This document shows, in pieces, positions 18,262 to 26,601 of a DNA stretch of 64,000 bases; position 1 is the stretch's first letter; every line of letters starts with the position of its first letter. The notes under the pieces were generated by a model. It saw only the letters and a program-made list of their open reading frames with translations. It was not told the DNA's origin and ran no database searches. Source of the stretch: Phytohabitans houttuyneae (GTDB lineage Bacteria; Actinomycetota; Actinomycetes; Mycobacteriales; Micromonosporaceae). The translations under genes and the position numbers were made by a program. The stretch is from assembly GCF_011764425.1 (NCBI RefSeq), contig NZ_BLPF01000001.1, positions 4,765,001-4,829,000 of the forward strand. The letters run 5' to 3'.

Positions 18262-19587
18262 CTACGTGCGGCTGCGACTCCCGTAGTCGTTTGCGGCGTC
18301 AAATACCGCTTGAGCGTAACGGCGCACGTCGTTATAGGAGAGGATCGCGTTCCACCAGTCAGTGGCGAGGTCCATGTTGCGACCGCCCTGGCACAGGTAG
18401 TTACCGGCGGCGAGGGCGGCGTCGTCGATGTCGTTGACGTCTTTGAGCCCGTCGTTGTCCGCGTCAATCTCGTGTTGCTTCCACGTCGACGGGATGAACT
18501 GCATCGCTCCGACCGCCCGGTCGTACGTGATGTCACCATCCAGCACACCGTCGTCGGTGTCGAGGATCCGCTGGGTGTCGCCGGTGCCGTCGAGCACCGG
18601 TCCGAGGATGCGCGGCGAGGACTCGCCGTCGTTGCCGAGCGTGGCGTTGTGCCGGCCGTGGTTTGACTCGATCTTGGCAATCGCCGCGAGGGTGGTCCAC
18701 TTGAGGTTGCACTCGGGCCGGGTCGTGTCGAGGACGAGCTCCGCGTAGCCGTACGCCTGGATGGCCACGTACGGGATGTCCAGCTTGGTGCCGGTCTGGT
18801 TGGCCCAGGCGGCGAGCACGTCGGCCGGGCGCGCGCCGGCCGGCGGCGCGGTGGTCACTGTCGCGCCGGGCGAGGGCGTGGCGCCCCCGATGATCGGCGC
18901 GCCGGTCGAGGGCAGCGGCGCCAGGCCGTCGGACAGCGTCGGCCCGGGCGTCACGTCGCCGCTCAGCGCCGCGCTCGGCTCCGCCTGCCGCGAGCCGGCG
19001 GTCATCGGGATCGCGATCGCTCCGGCACCCACCACCACGACCACCAGCACGAGCAGCAGCACCGCGGGCAGCGTCAGCCGCCCGCTCGGCCGCCCGGACC
19101 AGGCCCGCACGTCGCGGGCCACGTCGCGCGCCCGCGGCGCGCGCCGAAGACCATGAGCGAAACGCACCCGCCGCCGAGGTCCAGCAGGATTTTCCGGTAC
19201 GACCGCCGCGGCCGCTGCCACGGTGACCGTGGGCCGGTCGTCGGCCGGTGGTGCGGTGCCCGCCGCGGGGGCGGAAGGGGGCGCGGCGGGGGACGCCTCA
19301 CCCTTTTCCTCACCCGGTCGGGAGCTTGTCTCATCCGCCGCAGGGCCGCTCGTGTCGGCCGGCTTGGGGCGGGCCCAATCGGACTCCGGCTCCCGCTGCT
19401 CGGGCGCGGGCTTGTCCACGGTGGTCGCCGGCTCGTCCACCGCCGTCGCGGGCATGGGCTCCTCGGGTGCCGCACCGGAACTGCCCAGCGGCCCGGCCCA
19501 CTCAGGTGCCGCCGAACGCAGGGGCCGCGCGGATCCCGTGTCGCCGCTCCTTGCCTCCCCGTCCACCACGCGTCGAGTATGGCGCAT
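18262..19587 (-). CDS. Membrane-anchored lytic transglycosylase-like protein
   Basis: About 441 aa. A Pro/Ala/acid-rich, probably disordered cytoplasmic N-terminus (1-175) is followed by one membrane span (LTLPAVLLLVLVVVVVGAGA) and an SLT-like extracytoplasmic domain with the catalytic Glu in LAAIAKIESNHGRH, then AVGAMQFIPSTWKQHEIDA and AALAAGNYLCQGGRNMD. It likely cleaves peptidoglycan glycan strands. The start is uncertain: ATG 19587, or GTG 19569 positioned 6 nt after CATACT. Divergent from the zinc-ribbon gene at 19624. Confidence 0.8.
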   Translation of the reverse strand: MRHTRRVVDGEARSGDTGSARPLRSAAPEWAGPLGSSGAAPEEPMPATAVDEPATTVDKPAPEQREPESDWARPKPADTSGPAADETSSRPGEEKGEASPAAPPSAPAAGTAPPADDRPTVTVAAAAAVVPENPAGPRRRVRFAHGLRRAPRARDVARDVRAWSGRPSGRLTLPAVLLLVLVVVVVGAGAIAIPMTAGSRQAEPSAALSGDVTPGPTLSDGLAPLPSTGAPIIGGATPSPGATVTTAPPAGARPADVLAAWANQTGTKLDIPYVAIQAYGYAELVLDTTRPECNLKWTTLAAIAKIESNHGRHNATLGNDGESSPRILGPVLDGTGDTQRILDTDDGVLDGDITYDRAVGAMQFIPSTWKQHEIDADNDGLKDVNDIDDAALAAGNYLCQGGRNMDLATDWWNAILSYNDVRRYAQAVFDAANDYGSRSRT

Positions 19588-19610
19588 CGCGCCGGGTACC
19601 GGCTCGGTCG

Positions 19611-19624
19611 TACGCTGTCTTGCA
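19611..19624 (+). promoter_or_regulatory. Leaderless promoter of zinc-ribbon gene
   Basis: TACGCT, 7 nt, then ATG at 19624. The spacing fixes the start codon of the FmdB-type protein. Confidence 0.6.
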
Positions 19625-19851
19625 TGCCCCGGTACGAGTTCCGCTGCCGCGCCTGTGGTGACACTTTCGAGGTCAACCGCCCGATGACCGAGTCCGGCCA
19701 GCCCGCGACCTGCCCGCAGGGCCACGCCGACACCGTCAAGCTGCTGTCCACCGTCGCCTTCACAGGGCGTGGTGGCGGCTTCACTCCCAGTCCCGGTCCG
19801 GCCGCCTCCGGTGGCGGCGGATGCTGCGGCGGTGGCTGCGGCTGCGGGTAG
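19624..19851 (+). CDS. FmdB-family zinc-ribbon protein
   Basis: A 75-aa protein beginning MPRYEFRCRACGDTFEVNRP. A CxxC pair (CRAC) and a second metal half-site (TCPQGH) form the small zinc ribbon of the FmdB/CxxC_CXXC_SSSS family. The C-terminus is Gly/Cys-rich (GGGGCCGGGCGCG). The role is unknown. The start is set by the leaderless promoter. Confidence 0.8.
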   Translation: MPRYEFRCRACGDTFEVNRPMTESGQPATCPQGHADTVKLLSTVAFTGRGGGFTPSPGPAASGGGGCCGGGCGCG

Positions 19852-19862
19852 GTCCGGAAGTT

Positions 19863-19925
19863 GGGTCAGAACTGACCCCTCGTGCCACAACCCCTTCCGC
19901 TTGTCGTCGTTACGCCAGCCGTAAC
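19863..19925. promoter_or_regulatory. Two palindromes upstream of the cyclase-type regulator
   Basis: GGGTCAG-AA-CTGACCC (19863-19878) and GTTACG-CCAGC-CGTAAC (19909-19925) are perfect inverted repeats in the 232-bp gap before 20084. Either may be an operator, or the first may help terminate the zinc-ribbon gene. No regulator is assigned. Confidence 0.4.
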
Positions 19926-20083
19926 ACCCCCGACACACCCCTCTCGTTGGCTGCTGCTTGGTTGTGATCACCCCCCGGCTACGGCCGTGGGGGCAGGTCT
20001 GTACCGGCCGTTCCTACGATGTGCCAGGTTGCGGGGGTACGGGAGCATAAACCGCGACTTCCAGGGGGGCGGAGGTTCCACGC

Positions 20084-22837
20084 GTGCAGGCACACAACTT
20101 GCCGAGTGGCCTGGTGACATTCATGTTCACCGACATCGAGGGCTCGACCAGACTGGCCCGGATGCTCGGTGCGGGCTACCGTCCGGTGTTGAGTGAGCAC
20201 AGACGGTTGCTGCGCCGTACCTTGTCGGACAGCGACGGTACGGAGCTGTTCACCGAAGGCGACTCCTTCTTCGTGGCGTTTTCCGATGCGGGAGCGGCGA
20301 TCGAGGCTTGTGCGACGGCGCAGCGCGCGCTGGCTTCGCATGAGTGGCCCTCGCCGGAGTCCACGCCCAAGGTCCGCATGGGTTTGCACACCGGCGAGGC
20401 CGAGGCGGTCAACGGAGAGTACGCGAGCCCGGAGGTGCACCGCGCGGCCCGGATCGCCGCCGCGGCGCACGGTGGGCAGGTGCTCTGTTCCGAGGCCACG
20501 GCTCGGTACGCGGCGTCGCTGCCGCCCGAGGCGTCGCTGCTGGACCTGGGGCTGCACAGGCTGCGCGGCTTCGATGACCGTGAGCGGCTGTACCAGCTCG
20601 TCGCGCCGGGGCTGGAGCGGCAGTTCCCGCGCCCGCGCACGGCGGACGCGCTCGCGCACAACCTGCCGACTCAGGTGACCTCGTTCGTGGGACGGCACGC
20701 CGAGCGGGCGGAGCTTTCCACCCTGATGGCCGACCACCGTCTGGTGACAGCGGTCGGTGCGGGTGGTGCGGGCAAGACGCGGCTGGCGGTGGAGATGGCC
20801 GGCGGACTCGTCGACACGTACCAGGATGGGGTCTGGTTTGTCGATCTTGCTTCGGTGACCGACCCGGGCCTGGTGGCGTTCGCGATCGCCGCGGTGTTGG
20901 GGCTGCGGCCCGAGCCGGGCCGCCCGGTGGTCGACACGCTGGTGGAGTTCGCCGCGAGCCGGCGGATGCTGCTGGTGCTGGACACCTGCGACGCGCAGCT
21001 GTCGGCGGCGGCCGAGGTGATCTCGCGGCTGCTGACAGGCGGCGGTGGGATCCGGGTGCTGGCGACCAGCCGCGAGCCGTTCAACCTGCCGGGCGAGACG
21101 GTGTGGCGGATCCCGCCGCTATCGGTGACGCCGGGCCCGAGCGGTGGGCCGAGTGAGGCCGTGTCGCTGTTGCTGGACCGCACGGCGGCGGCGCGTGGCG
21201 GTCGGCGTGCTGAGCCGTCCGAGGCTGATGACCTGCAGCGGGTGGTGTCCCGGTTGGACGGCCTGCCGCTGGCGATCGAGCTGGCCGCGGCCCGGCTGCG
21301 GGTGCTGTCCGCCAGTCAGCTGGCCGAGCGGCTCGACGACGTGCTGGGCGCGCTGGACGCCGGCCGTGAGGACCCCGAGGGGACGTACGCCGGCGAGGGC
21401 CGGTGGGTGGCCAGCCAGCTCGCCACCGTCGACCTCGCCCAGGCGGGCGCGGCCCGGCGGGCGGCGGCGGCCATCCGTTCGGCGACACAGCGGCACGCGA
21501 CGATCCAGGCCACGGTGACGTGGTCGTACCGGACGTTGGGTCCGCGGGCGGCGCGGCTGCTGCGGTGGCTGTCGGTCTTCTCCGGGCCGGTCGACCTGCC
21601 CACGGTGGAGTGGCTGCTGGACGACGATCCGCTGGATCCGCTGTCGGTGCTGGTGGACAAGTCGATGATCCAGGCCGAGCCGCACGCCTCCGGCACCACG
21701 TACCGGATGCTCGACCCGATCCGGGCGTACGCGGCCCGGCGGCTGGCCGAGGCGGGCGAGGAGCGCGGTGCCCGGGACCGGCACGTCGCATGGTCGCTGC
21801 ACGCGCTGGAGAAGGCGCACCTGGGTCCGGACCACCGGCCGGTGACGCTCTCGCTGTACGCGCTGGACACGCTCGCCGACGAGATGCGCGCCGCGTTGCG
21901 CTGGTCGGCGACGGGTGGCAGTGCGCGCGGTGGGCTGCGGCTGGCCAGCGGGCTGGACCAGTGGTGGCGTGAGCGTGGCCTGGCGCGGGAGGGCCGGCTG
22001 TGGCTGTTCCGGCTGTACGGGCGGATCGCCGAGACCGGTGAGCCGATCCCGGAGGCCGAGCTCGCGGCGGCGTACCACATGCACTCGCTGCACGCCGGCG
22101 CCGACGGTGAGGTCGCCGAGGAGCTGCGCTTCTCGCAGCGGGCCGAGGCCGCGGCGCGGCAGGCCGGCGACGCGGGTCTGCTGGCCCGGGTGTTGACCGG
22201 GCGGGGTGGCTCGCTTGTCGACATGGGGCAGTACGACGACGCCGAGCGGGTGTCCCGTGAGGTGATCGCGTGGGCGGAGTCCAGCGGGGTGGCCAGCGAC
22301 GCGCTGCTGGCCGTCTACACGCTCGCCGAGCTGCTGTGGCGCCGCGGTGCCCTCGACGAGGCCGCCGACGTGCTGGCCGGGGCGCGTGCGTTGGAGGCGG
22401 CCCGTCCGGCCGAGCGGGGGCGGCGCAGCGTCGACTTCCTGCTGGGCATGGTCGCGCTCGGCCGTCGTGACCTGGTGGCCGCGCACGACCACCTGGTGGT
22501 GGCGTTGCGGTCCCGGATGACGTACGGCTATCACAGCCGGGCCTGCGACGCGATCTGCGCGATCGCGGTCCGTTGCGCGCTGGGCGGTGACGCGGTGACC
22601 GCGGCCCGCCTGTTCGGTGCGGCTCAGGCGACCCGTTCGGCGCTGCGCAGCACGCCCGGCCGGTTCGGCGCCTACTGGGCCGAGCGTCAGGCCGCGGTGC
22701 GCACCGCGCTCGGCGACTCCACGTTCGACGCGGCGTACGCCGAGGGTGGCGCGCTCACCGTCGACGAGGCCGCCGCACTCGCGCTCGGAGTCGACCACCC
22801 GGACATGGCCCTCGGCTCCCGCCGCTTCGCTGCCTGA
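20084..22837 (+). CDS. Class III nucleotidyl cyclase / NB-ARC-like ATPase / TPR regulator
   Basis: A 917-aa protein. The cyclase homology domain (about 5-190) has FMFTDIEGSTRLARML with the first metal Asp and ELFTEGDSFFVAF with the second. The STAND-type ATPase (about 200-480) has P-loop GAGGAGKTRLAVEMA and Walker-B-like LLVLDTCDAQL. The helical TPR-like remainder resembles actinobacterial AfsR/SARP-type or LuxR-type sensors. No N- or C-terminal HTH is visible, so output may be a cyclic nucleotide or protein contact rather than DNA binding. GTG start with GGAGG 9 nt upstream. A strong hairpin follows. Confidence 0.85.
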   Translation: MQAHNLPSGLVTFMFTDIEGSTRLARMLGAGYRPVLSEHRRLLRRTLSDSDGTELFTEGDSFFVAFSDAGAAIEACATAQRALASHEWPSPESTPKVRMGLHTGEAEAVNGEYASPEVHRAARIAAAAHGGQVLCSEATARYAASLPPEASLLDLGLHRLRGFDDRERLYQLVAPGLERQFPRPRTADALAHNLPTQVTSFVGRHAERAELSTLMADHRLVTAVGAGGAGKTRLAVEMAGGLVDTYQDGVWFVDLASVTDPGLVAFAIAAVLGLRPEPGRPVVDTLVEFAASRRMLLVLDTCDAQLSAAAEVISRLLTGGGGIRVLATSREPFNLPGETVWRIPPLSVTPGPSGGPSEAVSLLLDRTAAARGGRRAEPSEADDLQRVVSRLDGLPLAIELAAARLRVLSASQLAERLDDVLGALDAGREDPEGTYAGEGRWVASQLATVDLAQAGAARRAAAAIRSATQRHATIQATVTWSYRTLGPRAARLLRWLSVFSGPVDLPTVEWLLDDDPLDPLSVLVDKSMIQAEPHASGTTYRMLDPIRAYAARRLAEAGEERGARDRHVAWSLHALEKAHLGPDHRPVTLSLYALDTLADEMRAALRWSATGGSARGGLRLASGLDQWWRERGLAREGRLWLFRLYGRIAETGEPIPEAELAAAYHMHSLHAGADGEVAEELRFSQRAEAAARQAGDAGLLARVLTGRGGSLVDMGQYDDAERVSREVIAWAESSGVASDALLAVYTLAELLWRRGALDEAADVLAGARALEAARPAERGRRSVDFLLGMVALGRRDLVAAHDHLVVALRSRMTYGYHSRACDAICAIAVRCALGGDAVTAARLFGAAQATRSALRSTPGRFGAYWAERQAAVRTALGDSTFDAAYAEGGALTVDEAAALALGVDHPDMALGSRRFAA

Positions 22838-22846
22838 TCCACACGT

Positions 22847-22888
22847 GCGATCGGGGCTCTCCTCCAGCCGGAGGGGAGCCCCGATCGC
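22847..22888. terminator. Bidirectional terminator
   Basis: The 13-bp perfect arms GCGATCGGGGCTC and GAGCCCCGATCGC (22847-22859, 22876-22888) lie between two convergent genes. Confidence 0.8.
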
Positions 22889-22895
22889 GTGGTGG

Positions 22896-23417
22896 CTAGC
22901 GGACTGTCGCGCCCGCGGGCAGCAGCTTCGCCGCCTCGTTGATCTGCGCGGGGCTCACCGAGCCGCCACCGAAGATCGACACAGCCTGGTAGTACGTCCA
23001 GGCCAGCGCCAGGCAGGCGGGCCGCACCACCGAGTTGTACGTGGCGCACCGGCGCTTGAGGTCCTCGTAGAAGGCGCTGTCCAGCCGCGACTTGTTGGCC
23101 GGGAACTGGCCGATCGCCTTGTAGTTGCGGTAGCCGAAGTCGTGGCGCCAGCAGGACATGGTGAAGTTGAAGCCGAGGGGGTTGTCCGGGCTCGACGAGC
23201 AGTAGTCGGTCGACCAGTCGAACCCGTACGCCGCCCAGGCACCCTGGTTCTGGCGGGCCGAGTTCCAGGCGTTGTAGCTGGACGCGCTGGTCTGCGTCCA
23301 GCTGGACAGCACTTGCGGCTTGTCGGCTGGTGCTGCCATCGCCGGGCCCGCCAGCCCCAGCAGTGTGAGCAGGGCGGCGGGCACGGCGATGAGTAGGGTT
23401 GCGACCCGACGGGACAC
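22896..23417 (-). CDS. Secreted prokaryotic phospholipase A2
   Basis: A 173-aa protein. The signal peptide (LLIAVPAALLTLLGLAGPAMA-AP) precedes a small domain with the signature SCWRHDFGYRNY, the His-Asp catalytic/calcium region of bacterial PLA2 (Phospholip_A2_3), and RLDSAFYEDLKRRCAT carrying the second Asp. Cysteines are positioned for disulfides. It is expected to hydrolyse the sn-2 ester of phospholipids outside the cell. It sits downstream of the glycosidase-like exported gene on the same strand but is separately spaced (123 nt). Confidence 0.88.
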   Translation of the reverse strand: MSRRVATLLIAVPAALLTLLGLAGPAMAAPADKPQVLSSWTQTSASSYNAWNSARQNQGAWAAYGFDWSTDYCSSSPDNPLGFNFTMSCWRHDFGYRNYKAIGQFPANKSRLDSAFYEDLKRRCATYNSVVRPACLALAWTYYQAVSIFGGGSVSPAQINEAAKLLPAGATVR

Positions 23418-23540
23418 GTCTCCTCCAGGGGATGGCAGGGGAATCGAGCCCTGGTTACTGGTGAGTCAACCAAGGTGTCCACAGTGTCGGGGCATCGGCT
23501 TGCGTAAATCAATAACTATTTATGGACGCTGGTAAAACGC

Positions 23541-25136
23541 TTAGTGCAGGACCGGCCACGGCAGGCTGGGAGGGCTCTCGTTCCAGAGCCGGTCGAGCGC
23601 CGTGACGAAGTACGTGTACCGGGCGCCGGGCACCGCCGAGCCGTCCACATAGGAGGTGCCGCGGGTCGTGCCGACAAGGTGCGCCGCGTCCGCGAAGCCG
23701 CACCGTCCGGGGAGCGTGAGCCCGTCGAAGCGGTACACGGCGTATGACGTGGCCCGGCCCAGCGGCTGCTTCCAGCGCAGCGTGACCGCGCCATCGGCGG
23801 CCCGGGACGCGCCGGTCACCAGCGGAAACAGCAGTGGCTTGGCAGGCAGGTGCGGCATCTGCGGCACCAGCGCGGGCCGGGAGTAGTGCTCGGCGGCGTA
23901 GATGTCGGTGGCGCCGATCTTGTTCGCCCGTACCTGTACCGCGCTGAAGTGCACGTTGCCGTCCACTTCGGGGTAGTCGCGGTTGAAGGTCAGGTGGCGG
24001 GACATCTCGGCCGGGTCCTGCCATGGCGCCGGCTGCGCCGGGTCAGCGATCTTGTAGTCCGCCTGCCCGATGTAGAGGTGGACCCGCGTGCCCGCGACCA
24101 CGTCCGACCACCACGGCACCAGCTTGGCGTAGTCGGCGACGGCCAGCCCGATGTGCCAGTAGATCTGCGGGAGGATGTAGTCGATCCACTCCTCCTTGAC
24201 CCATTTGCGGGTGTCCGCGTAGATGGCGTCGTACGACTGGAGCCCATTGGTGTCGGAGCCGAGCGGATCGGTCGCCTTGTTGCGCCAGATGCCGAACGGG
24301 CTGATGCCGAACTTCACCCACGGCTTGGCCGCCTTGACCTTCGCGCCGAACTCCTGGACCAGCAGGTCGATGTTGTGCCGCCGCCAGTCCGCCTTGCTCG
24401 CGAAGTCGCCGCCGTACTGCGCGAACGTCGCGTCGTCCGCGAAGTCCTGCCCCGCCGCCGGATACGGGTAGAAGTAGTCGTCGAAGTGCACACCGTCGAT
24501 GTCGTACCGCACCACCGCGTCGAGCATCGCCCGCTGTACGAAGTCGCGTACCGCGGGGATGCCCGGGTTGTAGTAGAGCCGCGAGCCGGCCGCGTTGACC
24601 GGGTAGGGCACCGCCCAGTCCGGGTGCTGCCGGGCGGGGTGGTTGGGCGCGAGCTTGGTGACGTCCGGCCCGGCACCCTGCGGCATCGAGATCCGGTACG
24701 GGTTGAACCAGGCGTGGAACTCGAGGTTGCGCGCGTGTGCCTCGCCGACCAGGAACTCCAGTGGGTCCCAGCCGGGCGAGACGCCGTCCCGGGCGCCGGT
24801 GAGCCACTCCGACCACGGCTCGTACGGCGACGGCCAGAACGCGTCGGCGGTGGGTCGCACCTGCACGATCACCGCGTTGTGGTTCAGTCGCTGGGCGAGG
24901 TCGAGCCAGGCGCGGTACTCCGCCTTGAGCTTCTCCTCGCTATGCCCGGGTGCGCTGGGCCAGTCGATGTTGGTGACGCTCGCGATCCACATCGCCCGGA
25001 ACTGCCGCGTGGGCGTGGCCGGGTTGGTCGCGCAGGTGGTGGTGGTTGTCGTGGCGGCGCTCGCGGGTGCCGCCGGCGCCACGAGCCCGCCGGCGATGAC
25101 CAGCGCCGCTATCAGCGCGGCCGAGGTTTTCCTCAT
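23541..25136 (-). CDS. Secreted glycoside-hydrolase-like protein (GHL10/DUF187 family)
   Basis: 531 aa from ATG 25136 (MRKTSAALIAALVIAGGLV signal peptide). The catalytic barrel region starts RQFRAMWIASVTNIDWPS and includes NAVIVQVRPTADAFWPS, EFHAWFNPYRIS, YDIDGVHFDDYFYPYP and IDYILPQIYWHIGLAVADY, characteristic of GHL10 proteins related to GH10-type hydrolases. A fibronectin-III-like C-terminal domain (about 435-531) follows. The substrate is unknown; the cell-envelope glycan of other bacteria is one possibility. The longer in-frame start at 25196 is rejected because it precedes the signal peptide. Confidence 0.85.
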   Translation of the reverse strand: MRKTSAALIAALVIAGGLVAPAAPASAATTTTTTCATNPATPTRQFRAMWIASVTNIDWPSAPGHSEEKLKAEYRAWLDLAQRLNHNAVIVQVRPTADAFWPSPYEPWSEWLTGARDGVSPGWDPLEFLVGEAHARNLEFHAWFNPYRISMPQGAGPDVTKLAPNHPARQHPDWAVPYPVNAAGSRLYYNPGIPAVRDFVQRAMLDAVVRYDIDGVHFDDYFYPYPAAGQDFADDATFAQYGGDFASKADWRRHNIDLLVQEFGAKVKAAKPWVKFGISPFGIWRNKATDPLGSDTNGLQSYDAIYADTRKWVKEEWIDYILPQIYWHIGLAVADYAKLVPWWSDVVAGTRVHLYIGQADYKIADPAQPAPWQDPAEMSRHLTFNRDYPEVDGNVHFSAVQVRANKIGATDIYAAEHYSRPALVPQMPHLPAKPLLFPLVTGASRAADGAVTLRWKQPLGRATSYAVYRFDGLTLPGRCGFADAAHLVGTTRGTSYVDGSAVPGARYTYFVTALDRLWNESPPSLPWPVLH

Positions 25137-25274
25137 GGTCCGGTCCCTTCGACAACATTCGCCGTCATGGCGGATGGAGTAGAAGGAAATTTTCACAATG
25201 GCCGCGCTGAGCGCAAGAGCGAAGCGGGGGTTTTCCCCGATGCGGCGGTTGCGGGCGAGGGGGACCCTGGGTCT

Positions 25275-25514
25275 ATGGGACGTTTCTTGGCCTGGACCGC
25301 GGTGGGTGTCGTCGCCGTTGTGGCAGTGGGCTGGCTCGCGATCGCGCTGCTCAAGGCGCTGCTGGGCGTAGCCGTTTACCTGATCGTGGGCGCGGCCGTG
25401 GTCGGCGGCGGTGTCTACCTGTACCAGAAGGGCAAGCGGGCCATCTCCCGCGACCAGCGGATGCGTAACCGCATCGAGGCGGCGACGATCACGTACCGCC
25501 AGCGCAACCGCTGA
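25275..25514 (+). CDS. Small membrane protein
   Basis: A 79-aa protein starting MGRFLAWTAVGVVAVVAVGW, with two hydrophobic segments (the second LLGVAVYLIVGAAVVGGGVY) and a basic C-terminus (KGKRAISRDQRMRNRIEAAT). I do not recognise a family. It is divergent from the GHL10-like gene and ends just before a strong bidirectional terminator, which supports it being a real transcription unit. Confidence 0.6.
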   Translation: MGRFLAWTAVGVVAVVAVGWLAIALLKALLGVAVYLIVGAAVVGGGVYLYQKGKRAISRDQRMRNRIEAATITYRQRNR

Positions 25515-25520
25515 AAACGA

Positions 25521-25555
25521 AAGGCTCCGCTCCCTGGGGGTGGGAGCGGAGCCTT
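25521..25555. terminator. Bidirectional terminator
   Basis: Perfect 14-bp arms AAGGCTCCGCTCCC and GGGAGCGGAGCCTT with a 7-nt loop sit between the convergent small membrane gene and korB. Confidence 0.85.
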
Positions 25556-25566
25556 CGACATGAGCC

Positions 25567-26601
25567 TTAGATGATCGTCCAGGTGTCGCCGCTGGTCAGG
25601 AGGCTGGCGAGCTGCTCCTCGGGCGTGCCGGTGGCCTTTGCCTTGGCCGCCTCGAGCTGGCTCTGCACCAGGTTGTCGTAGGACGGCCGGGAGACGTTGC
25701 GGAAGACCCCGATCGGGGTGTTGCGCAGATCCAGGCCGGGCAGGCGGGAGAGGGCGAAGGCGTAGGCCGGCTCGGCCACGGTGGCGTCGTGCACGACGAT
25801 CTCGCCGGGCGCGACCGTCGCCGTCTCCCGCACCTCCAGGCCGAAGCCGCCGGGCGGGTGCACGACGCAGAACTGCCCGTCCTTGCCGAACGTGATCGGC
25901 TGCCCGTGCTCCAGGTGGATCAGGTAGTCGTCGCGGGTGCCGGCGTCCTTGAGCTCGTCGAACGCCCCGTCGTTGAAGATGTTGCAGTTTTGGTAGATCT
26001 CGACGAACGCGGAGCCGTTGTGCTCGGCGGCCGCGCGCAGCACCGACTGGAGGTGCTTGCGGTCGGAGTCGATCGTCCGCGCCACGAATGTCGCCTCCGC
26101 GCCCAGCGCCAGCGACAGCGGGTTGAACGGCGAGTCCGCCGAACCGGCCGGCGTCGACTTCGTGACCTTTCCGAGCTCCGACGTCGGCGAGTACTGCCCC
26201 TTGGTCAGGCCGTAGATCCGGTTGTTGAAGAGCAGGATCTTGAGGTTGACGTTGCGCCGGAGGGCGTGGATGAGGTGGTTGCCGCCGATCGAGAGCGCGT
26301 CGCCGTCGCCGGTCACCACCCACACCGAGAGGTCGGGCCGGGTGGCCGAGAGGCCGGTGGCGATGGCCGGAGCGCGGCCGTGGATCGAGTGCATCCCGTA
26401 CGTGTTCATGTAGTACGGGAAGCGGGACGAGCAGCCGATCCCGGAGACGAAGACGATCCGCTCGCGCGGGATGTTGAGCTCCGGCATGAACGACTGCACG
26501 GCCGCGAGGATCGCGTAGTCACCGCAGCCGGGGCACCAGCGCACCTCCTGGTCGGACTTGAAGTCCTTCATGGTGAGCTTGAGTGCGACTGGCTCAGGCA
26601 T
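25567..26601 (-). CDS. korB: 2-oxoacid:ferredoxin oxidoreductase, beta subunit
   Basis: 344 aa. The thiamine-diphosphate motif VVTGDGDALSIGGNH ... LLFNNRIYGLTKGQ and the iron-sulfur cysteines (WCPGCGDY, GIGCSSRF, YQNCNIFND) identify the beta subunit of 2-oxoglutarate or related 2-oxoacid:ferredoxin oxidoreductase. With KorA it decarboxylates the oxoacid to acyl-CoA and reduces ferredoxin, supplying an alternative TCA step in many actinobacteria. The start overlaps the korA stop by 8 nt. Confidence 0.93.
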   Translation of the reverse strand: MPEPVALKLTMKDFKSDQEVRWCPGCGDYAILAAVQSFMPELNIPRERIVFVSGIGCSSRFPYYMNTYGMHSIHGRAPAIATGLSATRPDLSVWVVTGDGDALSIGGNHLIHALRRNVNLKILLFNNRIYGLTKGQYSPTSELGKVTKSTPAGSADSPFNPLSLALGAEATFVARTIDSDRKHLQSVLRAAAEHNGSAFVEIYQNCNIFNDGAFDELKDAGTRDDYLIHLEHGQPITFGKDGQFCVVHPPGGFGLEVRETATVAPGEIVVHDATVAEPAYAFALSRLPGLDLRNTPIGVFRNVSRPSYDNLVQSQLEAAKAKATGTPEEQLASLLTSGDTWTII

